Assembly: GCF_020524045.1 (NCBI RefSeq)
Contig: NZ_JAIVKL010000008.1
Coordinates: 1-64,000 of the forward strand
DNA length: 64,000 nt
Direction: 5' to 3'
DNA from: Metabacillus litoralis
GTDB taxonomy: Bacteria; Bacillota; Bacilli; Bacillales; Bacillaceae
Under the pieces are notes generated by a model that was given only the letters and a program-made list of their open reading frames with translations, was not told the DNA's origin and made no database searches. This document shows, one piece after another, positions 16,411-25,035 of the stretch (positions within the stretch are counted from its first letter, which is position 1; each line of letters opens with the position of its first letter). Position numbers and translations under genes: made by a program.

Positions 16411-16486
16411 GCTAACGGGTGCGATTGCTCAATAAAGGGTTATCGCTTCTTCTTGTAGAAGTAACGGGGCAGGTTAATTGGAGAAG
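16411..16486 (+). repeat. Array repeat
   Basis: GCTAACGGGTGCGATTGCTC-AATAAAGGGTT-ATCGCTTCTTC is followed by AGTAACGGGGCAGGTTAATTG. Both halves are present, and GCGAT/ATCGC keeps pairing. Confidence 0.85.
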
Positions 16487-16540
16487 ACTTTTGTCACAGG
16501 GGGACAGTACTTTTATATTACTAATTGGGGGGATTTATAA

Positions 16541-16855
16541 ATGAACAGTAATGAGAAAAAACAACAACCACCATATTATGCAGTCATATTTACTTCACAG
16601 CGAACTGATGGTGACAATGGATATGGAAAAATGGCACAAGCAATGGAAGAATTGGCTTCAAAACAAAAAGGATTTTTAGGTGTTGAGAGTGCAAGAGATA
16701 GTGAGTTAGGCATTACTGTTTCATATTGGGAGACTTTAGATGACATTAAAAAGTGGAAAGAAAATTCAGCACATAAGGTAGCACAAGAAAAGGGTAAAGA
16801 AGAATGGTATAAAAATTATAATGTTCGAGTCTGCAAAGTTGAAAGGGATTATTGA
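16541..16855 (+). CDS. Antibiotic biosynthesis monooxygenase (ABM) family protein
   Basis: The 104-residue protein has a single ABM ferredoxin-like domain: YYAVIFTSQR, then AQAMEELASKQKGFLGVESA, SYWETLDDIKKWKENSAHKVA and EWYKNYNVRVCKVE. This is the YqjZ-like branch (probable heme- or substrate-oxidising or stress-related enzymes of unclear substrate). GGGGGGAT precedes the ATG. Confidence 0.8.
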   Translation: MNSNEKKQQPPYYAVIFTSQRTDGDNGYGKMAQAMEELASKQKGFLGVESARDSELGITVSYWETLDDIKKWKENSAHKVAQEKGKEEWYKNYNVRVCKVERDY

Positions 16856-16876
16856 TTTGATATGTAGTATTGTTGT

Positions 16877-16944
16877 GCTAAAGGTTGCGTTCCTTTAACA
16901 AGGAGACACATTCTTGCAAATGAAAAGGAAGTCAATATTAAATG
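16877..16944 (+). repeat. Array repeat, GGAAGTCAATATTAAA right-half variant
   Basis: GCTAAAGGTTGCGTTCCTTT-AACA-AGGAGACAC is followed by AAAAGGAAGTCAATATTAAA. Confidence 0.5.
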
Positions 16945-17034
16945 ATGATGAAGTTTTATAGAATAAGTACTCTGGGTCTAATTCCATTATATGTTATTAT
17001 GTAAAGGGAAGAGTGTAGAAATAGAGGTGTTTTT

Positions 17035-17295
17035 TTGGGATTTATAATCTTGATACAAGACTATACAAAAAATAGTAAAATGAATTATTTTGAAGTTTCT
17101 TTAATTCAAGATGGAAACAAGATTACTTCAGCAAAACCTTTAAATCTTATTGAAGTTATTTCTAGAATTAATTTCTTGACTGCACATTATAAGTTGAACA
17201 ATCGCGATAAGATTATCTATACATACTATGATGAACAATCAAAAGAAACGTTATCAGCAGAGAAAACAATAGCTAAATTTAAAGATGTTTTTTAG
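17035..17295 (+). CDS. Hypothetical protein (86 residues)
   Basis: The TTG at 17035 lies 6-7 bases after GAGGTG; an ATG at 17080 lacks a ribosome site. The soluble mixed protein contains MNYFEVSLIQDGNKITSAKP and RINFLTAHYKLNNRDKIIYT. It was not recognised. Confidence 0.45.
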   Translation: MGFIILIQDYTKNSKMNYFEVSLIQDGNKITSAKPLNLIEVISRINFLTAHYKLNNRDKIIYTYYDEQSKETLSAEKTIAKFKDVF

Positions 17296-17403
17296 AAGGA
17301 AGTGAACTAATTCACCTTCTTTTATTATTCTACTTCGATCACTGAACAATAGCAGCAGGTTTGTTTAAGAAGAAATGGAACTTGTAATGAAAGGGTTTAG
17401 TAT

Positions 17404-17946
17404 GTGAAATATAAAAGATCGAGTTCAAGAAGAGAAATCTATATATATAGGCTGAATATGGAGGTGAACAAAATAATATCAAGAAAAATTATTTCTGCAT
17501 CTGTCTCTGGTTCAATGTTTGCTATTTTGTTAGGTCTAATCGTGCCAAATCCATTTGGTGGAACGATTTCATCAATACCAAATTATTTATTTGAGGTTGT
17601 ATTAACCACTCCTCTTTATTTGATGTATAGTTTCCCAGCGATACTAATTTATGGAGTGTTAACCTCTGTCATTAGTGATAGAGTCAGTCAATTTATTTCA
17701 ACAAAAGTGAAAAATGGAAAATCAGAAATAATTTTCTCAGGTATTTTGCACGCTCTTTTTGGTCTTATATTACTATTTTATAGTTTAGGTGCTTCTATAT
17801 TGTTCTTTATTACCGATAGAGTCCTACAAAGGATAAATATAGATTATAAACCGTTACAAGCCATTAAGAGTTTAGCAATTCCATTAACAGTCTGGCTAAT
17901 TTTTATGGGGATTGTATATTTAGAGCATATATTAACAGGTGCTTAA
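17404..17946 (+). CDS. Four-helix membrane protein
   Basis: The start is uncertain: the GTG at 17404 follows GAAAGGG, and the ATG at 17458 is the alternative. Up to 180 residues, with helices at about 32-48, 62-90, 108-135 and 155-175. Pattern: SVSGSMFAILLGLIVPNPFG and VLTTPLYLMYSFPAILIYGV. Similar short polytopic proteins occur in Bacillus without assigned function. Confidence 0.55.
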   Translation: MKYKRSSSRREIYIYRLNMEVNKIISRKIISASVSGSMFAILLGLIVPNPFGGTISSIPNYLFEVVLTTPLYLMYSFPAILIYGVLTSVISDRVSQFISTKVKNGKSEIIFSGILHALFGLILLFYSLGASILFFITDRVLQRINIDYKPLQAIKSLAIPLTVWLIFMGIVYLEHILTGA

Positions 17947-18599
17947 ATAGGTACTGGGAAACTTTATCAAGGGTTGCTCGAATTTTATATCATACTTCAA
18001 CCATAAAGTTTAACAGTGTCTTATATTTATATCTTTATAAAAAAGCACACTGAATATGAACCTATTTCGATGTCTAAGTAACTAACCGTTTTATATTTAA
18101 ATCCTCAAATCCTCTAGATTTTAAAACGACATTTCAGACTTTGGAGAATTGTAAACGAAAAAAATAAAAACACTCATTCCTATTTATTTTCTATTTAAAC
18201 CATACATATGGGAGACGAATCTTCTGCTTGGGATTTACTACAATATAGCTTATTTCGTGTTGATAAATTTTCTTCTGCTATGACACATAAATTTCTCCAA
18301 AATCCTTCTTATTTTATAAGTAGTGAAGAAAAAGAGAAAATGGACTCCGTTATTACAGTTAATAGAACCATTGATGAAGAAAAAGACAATGAATTAGTCG
18401 ACTTATATGTACCTATTTTCCGAAAAATATGACTCACTATATTTATAATGCTGCACTCTTATACGATAGGTAAATATAAAGAATTTACCAAATATGTTAT
18501 TCATTTATAATTGATTTATTTATAATTGTATAATAAAGGAAATGGATTGAAATTTTTGAAATTATTTACTAATAAATTCAATATATAAGGAGTGGTATT
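17947..18599. other. Poorly coding stretch with a possible small gene
   Basis: A frame at 18208-18432 (74 codons: SAWDLLQYSLFRVDKFSSAM, later IFRKI) is coding-like but has no ribosome site and may be a 3' remnant. The rest (17947-18207 and 18433-18590) shows only AT-rich sequence and the promoter region of the next gene. Confidence 0.35.
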
Positions 18600-18809
18600 T
18601 TGGAAGGATATACTTTTTTAGTTGGTGTGACGTTTCTAATAATTGCAGGAATTATTAGTGGTGTAGGTTCAAGTTTTGAACAGCAACGAATGAATTTTGA
18701 AACTGAAACAAATGCAGAAAGAACTAAGAAACATAAATATTCTTTCTGGTTTTTTATTTTGGGTATAATTTTTATCATTGCATCAGTTTTTTTATTCATG
18801 GTCAGATAA
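18600..18809 (+). CDS. Two-helix small membrane protein
   Basis: The TTG at 18600 follows AAGGAGTGG. The 69-residue protein has a first helix at about 5-22, a charged loop with NFETETNAERTKKHKYS, and a second helix at about 49-66. This resembles DUF5316-like small Bacillus membrane proteins. Confidence 0.55.
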   Translation: MEGYTFLVGVTFLIIAGIISGVGSSFEQQRMNFETETNAERTKKHKYSFWFFILGIIFIIASVFLFMVR

Positions 18810-18818
18810 AAAAACGGA

Positions 18819-18920
18819 TACATTCTTTATGTATATTTCAAGAATATCGCAAATGTTAATGGAGAGGAATTACATAGGGTGCGAAAGTTACTAGAAGAAC
18901 TTTTATTACAGAAGACATAA
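18819..18920 (+). pseudogene. Short gene remnant
   Basis: In-frame codons give ILYVYFKNIANVNGEELHRV and RKLLEELLLQKT before tandem TAA stops. There is no start. It was not recognised. Confidence 0.35.
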
Positions 18921-19018
18921 TAAACAAGATGGTTGAAAGTATTTAATAAGAGAGTACCAATTCTTAAACATACACTACAAAACCTATTAATCTTATTGTC
19001 TTGTATTGGGAGGTTGCA

Positions 19019-19210
19019 ATGTTTGTTCTTAAGATGCTATGTGCAATGGCAGGAATGACAATATTGATTTGTTTCCTCGTATTCTATATCTACAAATTGT
19101 TACGAAATCAAAAAAACTTTTACTTTTGGTTCATTACCCTGATAGTAACTATTTCCTTTTTAGGAGTTGCTATTTGGGAAAGTTTAAATTTCTTTAACAT
19201 AAGGCCATAA
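19019..19210 (+). CDS. Two-helix small membrane protein
   Basis: The ATG at 19019 follows GGGAGGTTGC. The 63-residue protein has helices at about 8-27 and 36-55. The function is unknown. Confidence 0.5.
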   Translation: MFVLKMLCAMAGMTILICFLVFYIYKLLRNQKNFYFWFITLIVTISFLGVAIWESLNFFNIRP

Positions 19211-19248
19211 TGCTCTATTAATGTAACTGGGGGCTAGCTACCTATACT

Positions 19249-19350
19249 GTGAAATATTACACTTAAACAACGGGTGATTATCTTGAAGAAGGATAAGTCC
19301 CTTTTTGTTGAAGTTATTAAGCTAACGGTGCAGGATAGTTCAACAGTAAC
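19249..19350 (+). repeat. Array repeat, copy with extended left flank
   Basis: GTGAAATATTACACTTAAAC precedes AACGGGTGATTATCTTGAAG, AAGGATAAGTCCCTTTTTG and GCTAACGGTGCAGGATAGTTC. The left flank is repeated almost exactly at 35921-35945. Confidence 0.8.
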
Positions 19351-19353
19351 AAC

Positions 19354-19387
19354 AAAAAAACATTGGGACATATAACCCAATGTTTTT
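19354..19387 (-). terminator. Bidirectional terminator of the LysE gene
   Basis: AAAAACATTGGG pairs with CCCAATGTTTTT. It abuts the lysE-like stop on the minus strand and the array repeat on the plus strand. Confidence 0.8.
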
Positions 19388-19392
19388 AGTTG

Positions 19393-20016
19393 TTACTGTT
19401 GCTTTTCTAAGGCTAATTTTAAACCAAATCCAATTAAAACCAGTCCTGTTGTTTTGTCCATGTTTCTCTGAACCTTAGCAGACATTAGCCATTCTCGTAA
19501 ATAGTTGATGAAAAAAACATAAATAAAGAACCATGTTATTGAAAGTACGGTATAAATAACGCCCATAGTGATGAGTTGGACAGTAACATTGTTTCCATTA
19601 ATCACAAACTGTGGAAGAAACGTAATGAAGAACATAGCAACTTTTGGATTTAATACATTAGATATTAAACCTTGTTTAAAGGCTGATTTACTTCTACTTA
19701 CTTCATTAAATTGTTCATTATTATAGGGTTGTTTGTTATTTCTCGTAATAAACGAAGAAACACCAAGATAGATTAAATAAATGGCTCCAACATATTTTAC
19801 AATTTCAAATGCAATAGCAGACTGCATTAGAATAGCAGAGAGTCCGAAGGCAACTGCCAATGTATGGACTAACGAACCTGCTGTAATCCCTAATGCCATT
19901 TTAAATCCATCTTTTCTTCCATCTGAAATTGTCCTTTTTGTTATAAGTGCGGTATCAATACCAGGACTCATGACAACAAATAGTGATAACAACAAAAATG
20001 TAAATATGTCATTCAT
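19393..20016 (-). CDS. LysE/RhtB-family amino acid exporter
   Basis: The ATG ending at 20016 follows GGAGGGTG on the minus strand; upstream codons are not needed. The 207-residue protein has six helices and the family signature MSPGIDTALITKRTISDGRK, with GITAGSLVHTLAVAFGLSAI and LISNVLNPKVAMFFITFLPQF. Members export amino acids or derivatives. It is divergent from an XRE-cupin regulator, a usual pairing for such exporters. Confidence 0.9.
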   Translation of the reverse strand: MNDIFTFLLLSLFVVMSPGIDTALITKRTISDGRKDGFKMALGITAGSLVHTLAVAFGLSAILMQSAIAFEIVKYVGAIYLIYLGVSSFITRNNKQPYNNEQFNEVSRSKSAFKQGLISNVLNPKVAMFFITFLPQFVINGNNVTVQLITMGVIYTVLSITWFFIYVFFINYLREWLMSAKVQRNMDKTTGLVLIGFGLKLALEKQQ

Positions 20017-20056
20017 GTTAGACACCCTCCTAAGCATTGTAATAGAACATTAAATA

Positions 20057-20141
20057 AAATATAATTTAATATATGTTAAATACAGATTAACACAACCACT
20101 TGTGTTTGTTAAATTATTTTTAATAAAGTTAAATTATATTT
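20057..20141. promoter_or_regulatory. Paired inverted operator-like sites between lysE and its regulator
   Basis: AAATATAATTTAA at 20057-20069 and TTAAATTATATTT at 20129-20141 are exact inverted copies flanking the divergent promoter region. They are likely binding sites of the XRE regulator (inference). Confidence 0.5.
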
Positions 20142-20160
20142 AATGAGGGAGAGTGTAAAT

Positions 20161-20706
20161 ATGGAGAATATTGATATTGGTAAAAAGGTTGAAAAATATA
20201 GAAAAGACAAGAATTTAAGTAGTAGAGAATTAGCCAAATTAGCTGAAATTACCCCTTCCATGTTAAGTCAGATTGAACGAGGGTTAGCTAACCCTTCCAT
20301 ACAAACACTTAAAGTATTAGCTAAAGCACTTGATGTGCCAACCTTTAGCTTTTTACTCGAAGATACGCAAACAGCAGATTTAGTTGTGAGAGCGAATCAA
20401 AGGAAGAACATGATTGTTGAGGATATGTCATATGAACTTGTTACACCTAATTTTACAGGAACCTTGGCAACTGCAATTATGAAAGTTCCACCACAAACCT
20501 CTTCGTCAGAAAAACTTTTAGAGCATAAGGGCGAAGAAGTTGCTTTTGTATTAGAGGGGAAAATTAAAATGTACTTAGATAACGAGGAGTATATTTTAGA
20601 GACAGGAGATAGTGTTAAAATTCCTTCATATATGAAACACAAATGGGAAAATAGCTTTGAAAAAACAGCATCCATTTTATTTTCCGTTACTCCACCGTCT
20701 TTTTAA
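20161..20706 (+). CDS. XRE-family regulator with a cupin domain
   Basis: The ATG at 20161 follows GAGGGAGAG. The 181-residue protein has an N-terminal helix-turn-helix (VEKYRKDKNLSSRELAKLAE, then ITPSMLSQIERGLANPSIQT) and a C-terminal cupin (LLEHKGEEVAFVLEGKIKMY, then LETGDSVKIPSYMKHKWEN). Such proteins sense small molecules, often amino acids or polyamines, and control a neighbouring transporter; here the divergent LysE exporter is the obvious target. Confidence 0.88.
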   Translation: MENIDIGKKVEKYRKDKNLSSRELAKLAEITPSMLSQIERGLANPSIQTLKVLAKALDVPTFSFLLEDTQTADLVVRANQRKNMIVEDMSYELVTPNFTGTLATAIMKVPPQTSSSEKLLEHKGEEVAFVLEGKIKMYLDNEEYILETGDSVKIPSYMKHKWENSFEKTASILFSVTPPSF

Positions 20707-20728
20707 GAGACCTAACTATTCTTCTTCA

Positions 20729-20796
20729 ATTAACGGGTGCGTTTCTGGAACAAGTAGAAACGCTTATTTCACTATTGGGCAGGATAGTTCAACAAG
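20729..20796 (+). repeat. Array repeat
   Basis: ATTAACGGGTGCGTTTCTGGAAC-AAGTAGAAACGC is followed by CACTATTGGGCAGGATAGTTC and AACAAG. The stem is GCGTTTCT/AGAAACGC, fully compensated relative to GCGAGTGTTC/GAACAGTCGC. Confidence 0.85.
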
Positions 20797-20852
20797 CCAA
20801 TTTTAAAATAGCGTCTTTTGTTATGAAAAACGAAATTAATAAATTAAACCGT

Positions 20853-20886
20853 GAAGCTTGGTTACTTTCGAACCAGGCTTCTTTAT
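20853..20886 (+). terminator. Hairpin terminator
   Basis: GAAGCTTGGTT pairs with AACCAGGCTTC (one mismatch) and is followed by TTTAT. A 69-codon frame across it (20775-20984) is rejected as a gene. Confidence 0.6.
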
Positions 20887-20943
20887 ATTATTTATCTATG
20901 ATAAAATTTGAAGCATTTCTCAACAAAAAATATTTGGAAAAAC

Positions 20944-20970
20944 TGAAATATTTTGATCAGTGGATTCGAC
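20944..20970 (+). promoter_or_regulatory. ECF-type promoter before the second sigma gene
   Basis: TGAAAT and CGAC lie 17 bases apart. The spacer shares TTTTGATC with the spacer of the promoter at 7934, hinting that both sigma factors use related promoters. Confidence 0.45.
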
Positions 20971-21004
20971 TAAATATTAAGTGAAAATAACGGAGGAGAA
21001 ATGG

Positions 21005-21517
21005 ATGTTAAATACCACAATTTCAGAATGGTTTTTTAAATACAACAAAGATATATACCATTTCTTAATGTACTATGTCGGATCAGGAGATATAGAGGAT
21101 CTGGTTCAAGAAGTTTTTATCCGTGCAATCAAAGGGTTTGATTCCTATCAAGCAAAATCAAGTCCGAAGACTTGGCTGTTTTCTATTGCACGAAACGTAG
21201 GAATAGATGAGATCAGGAAAAGAAAAAGGAATAGAGTAAAAAGTATGTTAACCTTTGGAGAAAATGAACCAAAAGAGGAAAAGACACCTGAAAAGATGCT
21301 TAGATTAAATGAAGACAAACGAATTTTATATCAATTAATTCAGTCTTTAAAATCGAACTATCGGGATGTAATAATTCTCCGATCCATTAAGGAGTTATCT
21401 GTTACTGAAACTGCAGACATTTTAAATTGGAATGAAAATAAAGTCCGTATTACTTATCACAGAGCCCTAAAAACTTTGGAGATGAAAAAGGAGGAATTTC
21501 TATATGAAAGAGAATGA
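21005..21517 (+). CDS. ECF RNA polymerase sigma factor (SigX-like)
   Basis: The ATG at 21005 follows GGAGGAG. The 170-residue protein has region 2 (YHFLMYYVGSGDIEDLVQEV, KTWLFSIARNVGIDEIRKRK) and region 4 (KELSVTETADILNWNENKVR). It resembles the first ECF factor at 7995, so the two are paralogues. It overlaps the following anti-sigma-like gene by 14 bases. Confidence 0.9.
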   Translation: MLNTTISEWFFKYNKDIYHFLMYYVGSGDIEDLVQEVFIRAIKGFDSYQAKSSPKTWLFSIARNVGIDEIRKRKRNRVKSMLTFGENEPKEEKTPEKMLRLNEDKRILYQLIQSLKSNYRDVIILRSIKELSVTETADILNWNENKVRITYHRALKTLEMKKEEFLYERE

Positions 21518-22514
21518 TCGGTTTAAAGAATTAATCGATGAAATACATTCACTTCCTGAACCAGATTATGAAAAGGATTTTGATATAAATAAACAAAGTA
21601 ATATATATGAAAACCTTATAATATTCTCAAGAAGTTTTGAACAAAAGCAGAAAAGAGGCGATTTAATAAAACGATTATCTACTGGGGTAGTAGGTCTAGC
21701 TTTACTAATATTATTTTCTGTTGTTTTAATTACAAACTTTGATGATTCAACTAATGTTACTACCCCAGAAATAAAAACATTTGAAGAGTTTTTCCATCAA
21801 GAAATGGAGATAAAACACGAGGCAGAAGATGATTTTTCATACAACCTTGTTCACACAGAGTTAAATACATTACACCAAAACGATGCTATCGCTGTATTTA
21901 GAGAGTATAATCCTCAAGGAGAACAAATTTTCATAGCTTATTTTGAAAAGCAAAATAGCAAATGGGAATGGAAACAAACAAGAGGAGCTGAATGGGATTC
22001 ACCTGTCAAATGGTCTTCTATGCATCAATCACCGTACATTTATTCAGGTGCAATTAGTGATAATTCAATAAAGGAAGTTTATGCAGGTGAGAAACGAGCA
22101 AAAGTAATTACAGTTGAAGGAAATAAAAGGTTTTGGTATGTCATTAGCCCAGAAAAAAATGTTAAAGTTATGTTCGTAAAAAAAAATGGAAGTAAAGAAA
22201 TTGTTGAAGAAGTGGACCAGCAAAACGTAAAAGAGAAAAACAGTGATGAAACACTGGTATTAGACGTTAGGGAGGATATTTGGAATCAACTTACAGAAAA
22301 TCATAAAAAACATATACAGGGGACTTGGAAAGATGCAAGTTACCAAAAAATAATCCTTAGAGAAACAATGGGAAATATAACGGATAAAACGTTTATTGGA
22401 AAAGAAGTTTTCATTTTGGATTTTCCATCAAAAGATAACCCCACATTGGGAGGGGTTACAGTTTATGCGGATTTAAAAACACACAAATTGATTGGATATG
22501 GATATAGAGAGTAA
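21504..22514 (+). CDS. Single-pass membrane anti-sigma-like protein
   Basis: The ATG at 21504 follows AAAGGAGGAA. The 336-residue protein has a cytoplasmic head (LIDEIHSLPEPDYEKDF), one helix at about 57-76, and a long extracellular domain ending FPSKDNPTLGGVTVYADLKT and HKLIGYGYRE. Overlap with the ECF gene and the membrane topology support an anti-sigma role. Unlike the paralogous operon at 8.5 kb, it has no SpoIIP domain. Confidence 0.75.
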   Translation: MKENDRFKELIDEIHSLPEPDYEKDFDINKQSNIYENLIIFSRSFEQKQKRGDLIKRLSTGVVGLALLILFSVVLITNFDDSTNVTTPEIKTFEEFFHQEMEIKHEAEDDFSYNLVHTELNTLHQNDAIAVFREYNPQGEQIFIAYFEKQNSKWEWKQTRGAEWDSPVKWSSMHQSPYIYSGAISDNSIKEVYAGEKRAKVITVEGNKRFWYVISPEKNVKVMFVKKNGSKEIVEEVDQQNVKEKNSDETLVLDVREDIWNQLTENHKKHIQGTWKDASYQKIILRETMGNITDKTFIGKEVFILDFPSKDNPTLGGVTVYADLKTHKLIGYGYRE

Positions 22515-22536
22515 AGATTGTGAAGTTACTCACTCA

Positions 22537-22630
22537 AACTAACGGGTGCGTTTCTGCAATAAAATACAGTTACGCTTTTTAATTTGTCTAGCACCAAAAA
22601 GGTAATAACTGCGTGGTTAGTTGACAAGAG
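22537..22630 (+). repeat. Array repeat with insertion
   Basis: ACTAACGGGTGCGTTTCTGC-AATA-ACAGTTACGCTTTTT is followed by TAATAACTGCGTGGTTAGTTG. About 25 extra bases lie between the halves. Confidence 0.75.
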
Positions 22631-22691
22631 AAAATTACAATTTTAACCAATTCGTGCTAAAGTTAAATAGTATTGTGAGGGGAGAGATATT

Positions 22692-23408
22692 ATGCAAAAA
22701 CTTGGTATTGTTGGCGGTATGGGTCCAGAATCAACGGTAGACTATTACCAAACAATAATTTCTAAATATCAAAAGATGATAGGTAGTAAAGAAGAATTAC
22801 CAGAGTTTTTTATCAATAGCATTAATATGTATAAAATGTTTAACCTTCTTACGATTGGACAAACTCAAGAGTTAATAAATTACTTAGTTGATGCTGTAGA
22901 AAAATTAGAAAGTGTTGGGGCTGATTTTGTCATAATGGCTGCAAATACACCACACATTGTTTTTGATGAAGTACAGAAAATTGTTAGAGTACCAATGATT
23001 AGTATTGTCGAAGAAACATTCTTAAAGACACAGGAGTTAGGTTTAGACAAGATTGGATTAATAGGTACTAAGTTTACAATGGAAAATAATTTTTTCAAAA
23101 AACCTTTTACTTCTAATAAAAAGGAAATTATAGTACCAAGCCTATCAGAACAGGATTACATACATAGGAAAATTGTTGAGGAATTAGAAAATGGAATTGT
23201 AAATTATGAAACTAAAAAAGCTTTCTTAAATATCATCAACGGCATGATAAATCGTGACAATATAGAAGGCGTCATATTAGGATGTACAGAACTTCCAATC
23301 TTGATTAATAGTGATGATTTAACAATTCATCAATTAAATACAACTGAAATTCACATAAATAAAATTATTACTACAATTTTACAAAAAAAACCTTTAAGAG
23401 TTGAGTAA
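22692..23408 (+). CDS. Aspartate/glutamate racemase family protein
   Basis: The 238-residue protein begins KLGIVGGMGPESTVDYYQ. In the first catalytic motif, AANTPH (83-88), the usual Cys is Thr. The second, GCTELP, keeps Cys at 198. The Thr/Cys pair is found in some members such as E. coli YgeA, which can still racemise or act on one enantiomer. It therefore probably acts on an acidic or broad-range amino acid. GAGGGGAGAG precedes the ATG. Confidence 0.85.
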   Translation: MQKLGIVGGMGPESTVDYYQTIISKYQKMIGSKEELPEFFINSINMYKMFNLLTIGQTQELINYLVDAVEKLESVGADFVIMAANTPHIVFDEVQKIVRVPMISIVEETFLKTQELGLDKIGLIGTKFTMENNFFKKPFTSNKKEIIVPSLSEQDYIHRKIVEELENGIVNYETKKAFLNIINGMINRDNIEGVILGCTELPILINSDDLTIHQLNTTEIHINKIITTILQKKPLRVE

Positions 23409-23435
23409 GGAGTTGTTAAGAGCAACTCCTTTCGT
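23408..23435 (+). terminator. Terminator of the racemase gene
   Basis: AGGAGTTG pairs with CAACTCCT and TTTCGTTTT follows. Confidence 0.75.
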
Positions 23436-23584
23436 TTTATTTCAACAAAAGGGTTCGAATAGAAGAGCAATTACTAATTAATAGCAGGATTAGTTGTTGT
23501 TCTTGAGTCAATAATGCTTAGGAAGAAAACTTGAAACACGGGGGAGAAAGAGTATAGATTAAATTAGAAAGGAAGAAAGATCTA

Positions 23585-24226
23585 ATGAAGTATATAGTGG
23601 ACAGAGATTATGCAATCGAACTTATTGAATGGGCATATCAACAAAATCCTGGACCTTGGTATAAACATTCTCTAAATGTCGCAAGAGCTACTGAAAATAT
23701 CTTGATTGAATTAAATAAACAAGGCTTTGAACTTGATGTTGATTTAGGTTATAATGCAGCCCTTTTGCATGACATAGGTAGGTATAAAGGATTTACAAAA
23801 TCTGTTATTCATTCATATGACGGGTATATTTATTTTAAGGAACTAGGTTACTTAGGTAATGCAATTGTTTGTGTTACCCACTCATTTCCCTGCAAAAATG
23901 AACATATAGAAATAGCAGCCGACTGGAGCCTTGTTCCTAAACATATGAAGATAAAGTTAGTAGAAATTCTAGAAGAGAACAGTACAAATGATATTTATAA
24001 TAAAGTAATCACTTTATGTGATGCTCTTGCTGATTCCGAGGGCTTTACCACACTTGAAAAAAGATTGGTATCAGTTGGTTTACGACATGGAACAACTTCA
24101 CACACTTCTTTGCACTGGAAGGGATTTTATAAAATTAAAAAGGAGCTTGAAGAATTGCTTGATCAAAGTATATACAAGCTACTGCCAGGTATAGAAGATT
24201 CAATATATACAAACGTAGATTTCTAG
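23585..24226 (+). CDS. HD-domain phosphohydrolase
   Basis: The 213-residue protein has the metal ligands of the HD superfamily: His at about 28 (WYKHSLNVA), the HD pair at 62-63 (AALLHDIGRY), further His in CVTHSFPCKNEHIE, and a late Asp in TLCDALADSEG. These enzymes cleave phosphoesters of nucleotides or related compounds. AGGAAGAAAG precedes the ATG. It is followed 34 bases later by a HAD phosphatase, possibly co-transcribed. Confidence 0.8.
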   Translation: MKYIVDRDYAIELIEWAYQQNPGPWYKHSLNVARATENILIELNKQGFELDVDLGYNAALLHDIGRYKGFTKSVIHSYDGYIYFKELGYLGNAIVCVTHSFPCKNEHIEIAADWSLVPKHMKIKLVEILEENSTNDIYNKVITLCDALADSEGFTTLEKRLVSVGLRHGTTSHTSLHWKGFYKIKKELEELLDQSIYKLLPGIEDSIYTNVDF

Positions 24227-24260
24227 TTTTATAGAGTTTTTTTATGGTAGGTACATTAAT

Positions 24261-24923
24261 TTGATAAAGGGGTGTGTAGTTATTATAGCGATTATTTTTG
24301 ATTTTGATGGTACTCTTGCTGATACGTTGCCAGTTTGTTTTTATGCGTTTCAAGTAGTATTTAGGGAATTTGATAAAAAAGAGGTTACACCAGATCAAAT
24401 AAAGGCTATGTTTGGCCCATCTGAGACTGGAATCATCAGAGAAAATTTAATGGATTCTAATCATGATAAAGCTATTGAATTGTATTATGAGAAATATAGT
24501 GAAAAACATCGAGAACTTGTTCTTGAGAATGAGGAGATTAACGACCTTCTGCTATTTTTAAAAAGAGAAGGGTATAAATTAGGGATTGTTACAGGAAAAG
24601 CTAGCAGAAGTCTACTTATCTCTTTAGATTGTCTTAATATGGACGACTTATTTGATGTAATCATCACTGGTGATGATGTTTCTATTCCAAAACCTCATCC
24701 AGAAGGATTGAACAAGGCATTGGCACATCTTAACATAAAAAACACTGATGCTATTTTTTTAGGTGATAGTGACGCTGACATTTTGGCTGGTAAACAAGCT
24801 AACGTACATACAATAGGAGTACAGTGGTTGCCAAATTATCAGACATTAGAGTTTGGTTTTCAACCAGACCAAATGTTAAGTAACATAAATGATTTCATAG
24901 AATCACTTAAAAATTACAGGTAA
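24261..24923 (+). CDS. HAD-superfamily hydrolase (phosphoglycolate phosphatase-like)
   Basis: Motif I is IIFDFDGTLADTLP (nucleophile Asp at about 14 from the TTG start), then GIVTGKAS, the Lys of PKPHPEG, and GDSDADILAGKQA. A helical cap lies between motifs I and II. The only regular start in frame is the TTG at 24261, but AAAGGGGTG at 24265 sits perfectly for an ATT or ATA start near 24282, where homologues usually begin. The substrate is unknown. Confidence 0.85.
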   Translation: MIKGCVVIIAIIFDFDGTLADTLPVCFYAFQVVFREFDKKEVTPDQIKAMFGPSETGIIRENLMDSNHDKAIELYYEKYSEKHRELVLENEEINDLLLFLKREGYKLGIVTGKASRSLLISLDCLNMDDLFDVIITGDDVSIPKPHPEGLNKALAHLNIKNTDAIFLGDSDADILAGKQANVHTIGVQWLPNYQTLEFGFQPDQMLSNINDFIESLKNYR

Positions 24924-24949
24924 GAACAACAGTAAAAAGGCTTTATTGA

Positions 24950-25014
24950 AGTTAACGGATGGGTATGTTTTTCAAAATAGTAAGAACATTTTTAAATCCA
25001 GCCGCAGTAGGTAC
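24950..25014 (+). repeat. Array repeat, degenerate
   Basis: GTTAACGGATGGGTATGTTT-TTCAAAATAG-TAAGAACATTTTT is followed by GCCGCAGTAGGTAC. Confidence 0.6.
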
Positions 25015-25035
25015 AAATAAATAGAGGTGAAGAAG

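Noticed and set aside
20775-20984. 69-codon frame after an array repeat
   Set aside because: It starts inside the repeat and runs through a terminator hairpin; no ribosome site is present.
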